This document shows, piece by piece, positions 5,930 through 7,185 of a stretch of 7,185 nt of DNA; within the stretch, counting starts at the first letter, position 1; each line of letters starts with the position of its first letter. A program made the translations under genes and the position numbers. The stretch is from an uncultured Actinomycetes bacterium. Its GTDB lineage: Bacteria; Actinomycetota; Thermoleophilia; Miltoncostaeales; Miltoncostaeaceae. The stretch is from the NCBI GenBank assembly GCA_937862675.1, contig CALMEC010000223.1, positions 1-7,185 of the forward strand. Reading direction: 5' to 3'. The notes under the pieces are model-generated. The model was not told the DNA's origin. It did not search any database and saw only the letters and a list, made by a program, of their open reading frames with translations.

Positions 5930-6003
5930 TGGGCGATCCTGGACTCGAACCAGGGACCTCATCCTTATCAGGGATGCGCTCTAACCACCTGAGCTAATCG
6001 CCC
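5930..6003 (-). tRNA. tRNA-Ile (anticodon GAU)
   Basis: A full 74-nt cloverleaf on the minus strand. The acceptor stem GGGCGAT pairs with ATCGCCC (seven bp) and discriminator A73 is at 5930. The D arm is GCTC/GAGC, the anticodon stem CATCC/GGATG with loop CTGATAA (anticodon GAT), and the T arm CCTGG/CCAGG with loop TTCGAGT. It reads AUC and AUU Ile codons. CCA is not encoded (the bases after A73 are CTT), so it must be added after transcription. The gene stands alone here; in many bacteria tRNA-Ile(GAU) lies in the rRNA spacer, but no rRNA is visible. Confidence 0.98.
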
Positions 6004-6017
6004 GTCTGCGACGCGGA

Positions 6018-6026
6018 AGGGTATCA
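6018..6026 (-). promoter_or_regulatory. Putative extended -10 promoter for tRNA-Ile
   Basis: The minus strand reads TGATACCCT (6026-6018), an extended -10 form (TGn then TAnnnT). Transcription would start near 6011, about eight bases before the mature tRNA 5' end. No convincing -35 is seen at the usual spacing. Confidence 0.4.
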
Positions 6027-6062
6027 CGTCACGGACGGACCACGCGCCCGGGCGACGCATCT

Positions 6063-6088
6063 CCGGCGGTGGGGGGACCCGCCGCCGG
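6063..6088. repeat. Strong palindrome between tRNA-Ile and the DUF151 gene
   Basis: CCGGCGG (6063-6069) pairs with CCGCCGG (6082-6088). It continues inward through a G-U and three G-C pairs (6071-6073/6078-6080) to a 4-base loop, about 11 bp in all. It lies between two divergent transcription units, so it is not a gene-end terminator. A regulator site or DNA cruciform is possible. Confidence 0.5.
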
Positions 6089-6125
6089 CCCCGGTTCGGC
6101 CCCGGTTCGGAGCCCGACCTATAAT
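6087..6125 (+). promoter_or_regulatory. DUF151 gene promoter with tandem 11-bp repeats
   Basis: A perfect TATAAT sits at 6120-6125, so transcription should begin near 6132 with a ~32-base leader. At the -35 position there is no TTGACA-like hexamer. Instead GGCCCCGGTTC occurs twice head to tail at 6087-6097 and 6098-6108 (one helical turn apart), placed about -45 to -24. This layout suggests an activator bound at the -35 region. Confidence 0.55.
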
Positions 6126-6163
6126 GACCGTGGCCGTCAGCGATCCATTCGGGGAGGTCGGCC

Positions 6164-6646
6164 ATGCAGGAAATGGTGATTTACGGCGTCAGCTTCGACA
6201 TGGTCGGCAAGCAGCCGATCGTGCTCCTGAAGACCGTCAACGGCAATCGGTTCCTGCCCATCTGGATCGGCCACGCGGAGGCGGCGGCGATACTGATGAA
6301 GCTGCAGGGCACCGAGTCGCCCCGGCCCCTGACCCACGACCTCATGACGGACATGCTCAGCGAGCTGCGGTCGTCCATCACCCGCATCACGGTGACGGAG
6401 CTGCGTGACAACACGTTCTTCGCGCTCATCACCCTGCAGTCCGACGGCACGGAGATCGACGTCGACTCGCGTCCAAGTGACGCGATCGCCCTCGCGGTGC
6501 GGTCCAACGCGCCCATCTTCGCATCCGACGACCTCATCTCCGAGAGTGCGATCGAGTTCGACGACGAGCCCGACGACTCCGAGGACATGGTGAACAAGTT
6601 CAAGGAGTTCCTGGACGAGGTCTCCCCGGACGACTTCGCGACCTAG
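6164..6646 (+). CDS. Bifunctional nuclease family protein (DUF151)
   Basis: A 160-residue cytoplasmic protein of the DUF151/BFN family. Family members are annotated as having DNase and RNase activity, mainly from plant work; the bacterial role is not settled. Conserved blocks are RFLPIWIGHAEAAAI (29-43), RPLTHDLM (54-61) and DSRPSDAIALAVR (101-113), followed by an alpha/beta domain end (PIFAS) and an acidic tail (about 126-160, many Asp/Glu), which is typical of actinobacterial members. The start ATG 6164 has GGGGAGG six bases upstream, a strong ribosome site. The gene seems monocistronic: a tRNA runs away from it on the left and a convergent gene lies on the right. The length is normal and no break is seen. 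Confidence 0.93.
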   Translation: MQEMVIYGVSFDMVGKQPIVLLKTVNGNRFLPIWIGHAEAAAILMKLQGTESPRPLTHDLMTDMLSELRSSITRITVTELRDNTFFALITLQSDGTEIDVDSRPSDAIALAVRSNAPIFASDDLISESAIEFDDEPDDSEDMVNKFKEFLDEVSPDDFAT

Positions 6647-6686
6647 GCTCCGGCGAGCCCGATCCCGCCCTTCCGGGGAGGCCGGA
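6646..6686 (+). terminator. Small hairpins after the DUF151 gene
   Basis: GGCTC/GAGCC (6646-6650/6655-6659, 4-nt loop) begins on the last base of the stop codon. TCCGG/CCGGA (6672-6676/6682-6686, 5-nt loop) follows, then another 5-bp palindrome at 6686-6700. Stems are short and there is no T tract, so the terminator role is tentative. Confidence 0.35.
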
Positions 6687-6709
6687 TCGATCGCGTCGAT
6701 GGATGTCTC

Positions 6710-6862
6710 GATTTGCAGGTGATTCAGAAGTGCGCCGCATTCTGCGGCGATCTGAGCGCCTCAACATCCGGGATGGGTTCTCACCTTCGGTCGGCGACCC
6801 GTGCCCCTCAGATCGCCGCGGAGGGATCCGTGGGCCAGAAGTAGCTGATTTGCAGGTCATTC
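6710..6862. repeat. 16-bp direct repeats bounding a structured intergenic element
   Basis: GATTTGCAGGTGATTC (6710-6725) and GATTTGCAGGTCATTC (6847-6862) match at 15 of 16 positions, with a 137-bp offset. CAGAAGT also occurs just inside each (6725-6731 and 6836-6842). The repeats are more A/T rich than the surroundings. They could be target duplications of a small element, recombination borders or paired protein sites. No terminal inverted repeats or coding sequence are seen between them. Confidence 0.55.
6733..6822. ncRNA. Long inverted repeat with a competing hairpin (possible structured RNA)
   Basis: 6744-6756 pairs perfectly over 13 bp with 6807-6819, extended to 16 bp by a G-U and two further pairs (6741-6743/6820-6822). 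The ~50-base loop holds two small hairpins (CATC/GATG at 6765-6775 and GGTC/GACC at 6789-6799). The left arm can instead form CGCCGCA/TGCGGCG (6733-6739/6743-6749, 3-nt loop), which excludes the long stem. This switch-like layout is seen directly; that it is transcribed is inference, and no promoter or strand can be assigned. Confidence 0.35.
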
Positions 6863-6895
6863 GTGGCCTGCGCGTCGGCCTTCCCGGACGATGCC

Positions 6896-6910
6896 CCTCC
6901 CGGTGGGAGG
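6896..6910 (-). terminator. Hairpin after the right-edge secreted-protein gene
   Basis: CCTCCC/GGGAGG (6896-6901/6905-6910) is a perfect 6-bp stem with a 3-nt loop, 27 bases past the minus-strand stop at 6937. CCCGG/CCGGG (6883-6887/6920-6924) encloses it. Placement suits transcript termination; no T tract. Confidence 0.45.
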
Positions 6911-6936
6911 AACGGGAGACCGGGTTTCGGCCGTCG

Positions 6937-7185
6937 TCACCTGACGGTGGCGATCACCGTCCGCTGGGTCGAGCGTCGGCCGCTGCCGTCGATCGCGCGA
7001 AGACCGACGGTGTAGCGCCCGGACGCCGCGCGGGAGATCAGCCGGATCGAATGGCCGCCACGGGGAAGGCTCCTGTTGACGATGGTGGTACGACCACCGG
7101 GGCGGCGCGTGACCATGTGGACCGTCGCAGGCTTGCTGAGGGTGACGCGGAGGGTGAGGCCACCCCGCGCGGCCCGAAGATCGAT
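6937..7185 (-). CDS. C-terminal part of a probable secreted beta-sandwich protein (partial)
   Basis: An 82-residue open frame runs in from the right edge to a TGA at 6937-6939; no start lies in the window. It reads with strong third-position G/C (about four fifths of codons). The pattern is LTLRVTLSKPATVHMV, a Gly/Arg turn, SLPRGGHSIRL, ASGRYTVGLRAIDGSGRRS and a final strand TQRTVIATVR. This alternation of beta strands with a GRYTV...A.D..G motif is typical of FlgD/Ig-like C-terminal domains of secreted or surface proteins in Solirubrobacterales and related actinobacteria. The domain usually ends a larger enzyme or adhesin, so the function of the whole protein cannot be known from here. It is convergent with the DUF151 gene across a 290-bp gap. 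Confidence 0.72.
   Translation of the reverse strand: MDLRAARGGLTLRVTLSKPATVHMVTRRPGGRTTIVNRSLPRGGHSIRLISRAASGRYTVGLRAIDGSGRRSTQRTVIATVR

Noticed and set aside
5930..6003. tRNA-Ile as an integration site for a mobile element
   Set aside because: No integrase, no repeated tRNA 3' end and no compositional break are visible near it.
6045..6054. 10-bp perfect palindrome CGCCCGGGCG before the tRNA
   Set aside because: Short GC-only palindromes are expected by chance in DNA this rich in G and C; nothing links it to the tRNA promoter.
6124..6408. ATG at 6124 as a start for a different protein
   Set aside because: This ATG overlaps the TATAAT box, and the frame is out of phase with the well-conserved DUF151 protein that begins after a strong GGGGAGG.
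6703..7185. Plus-strand frame from ATG 6703 open to the right edge (about 161 codons)
   Set aside because: Third-position G/C is low in 6703-6830, the product has no recognisable pattern, and beyond 6937 it is the codon-aligned antisense of the better-supported minus-strand gene.

Overview
The window is GC-rich DNA that reads, from about position 700 to the right edge, as an actinobacterial chromosome. The best guess within that phylum is Thermoleophilia/Solirubrobacterales. The reasons are strong G/C preference at third codon positions, almost exclusive GAG for Glu, short or absent 5' leaders, a TatA with a long Ser/Thr/Asp tail, a DUF151 bifunctional nuclease and a secreted beta-sandwich protein. 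This placement is inference from protein style, not a database result.

Region by region. (1) 2-1012 is one open frame made of two unrelated pieces. About 230 residues of alphaproteobacterial-style SMC coiled coil, with mixed GAA/GAG codons, join the last ~100 residues of a nucleotide-sugar epimerase/decarboxylase (GAG only). A sequencing or assembly join near 690-712 is the likeliest explanation. (2) 1009-1959 is an ABC-2 type export ATPase that overlaps the preceding frame by GTGA and has no permease after it. (3) 1946-3189, minus strand, is a compact tatA-tatC pair for the twin-arginine translocase; its 3' end overlaps the ABC gene. (4) 3190-3821 has no confident gene, but holds the putative tatA promoter and traces of a frame-broken secreted ORF. 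(5) 3822-4118 is a small AroQ-type chorismate mutase. (6) 4118-4188 is a run of three perfect or near-perfect hairpins between convergent genes. (7) 4189-5274, minus strand, is a zinc-type alcohol dehydrogenase, divergent from (8) 5337-5873, a MarR-family regulator. Their shared 62-bp gap holds a 16-bp imperfect palindrome and a promoter that would make the marR-type transcript leaderless. (9) 5930-6003, minus strand, is tRNA-Ile(GAU). (10) 6164-6646 is a DUF151 bifunctional nuclease with a perfect TATAAT and tandem 11-bp repeats where a -35 box should be. (11) 6647-6936 is a convergent gap containing a structured element (16-bp direct repeats flanking a long inverted repeat and a competing hairpin). 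(12) 6937-7185, minus strand, is the C-terminus of a probable secreted protein that runs off the right edge.

The genes are mostly independent housekeeping units rather than one pathway. Two pairs are functionally linked: tatA/tatC as one translocase, and the MarR regulator with the divergent dehydrogenase as a likely regulator-target pair. No CRISPR array, transposase, phage gene or defence cassette is visible. The observations most worth checking are the chimeric left end, the structured element at 6710-6862, and the DUF151 promoter architecture.
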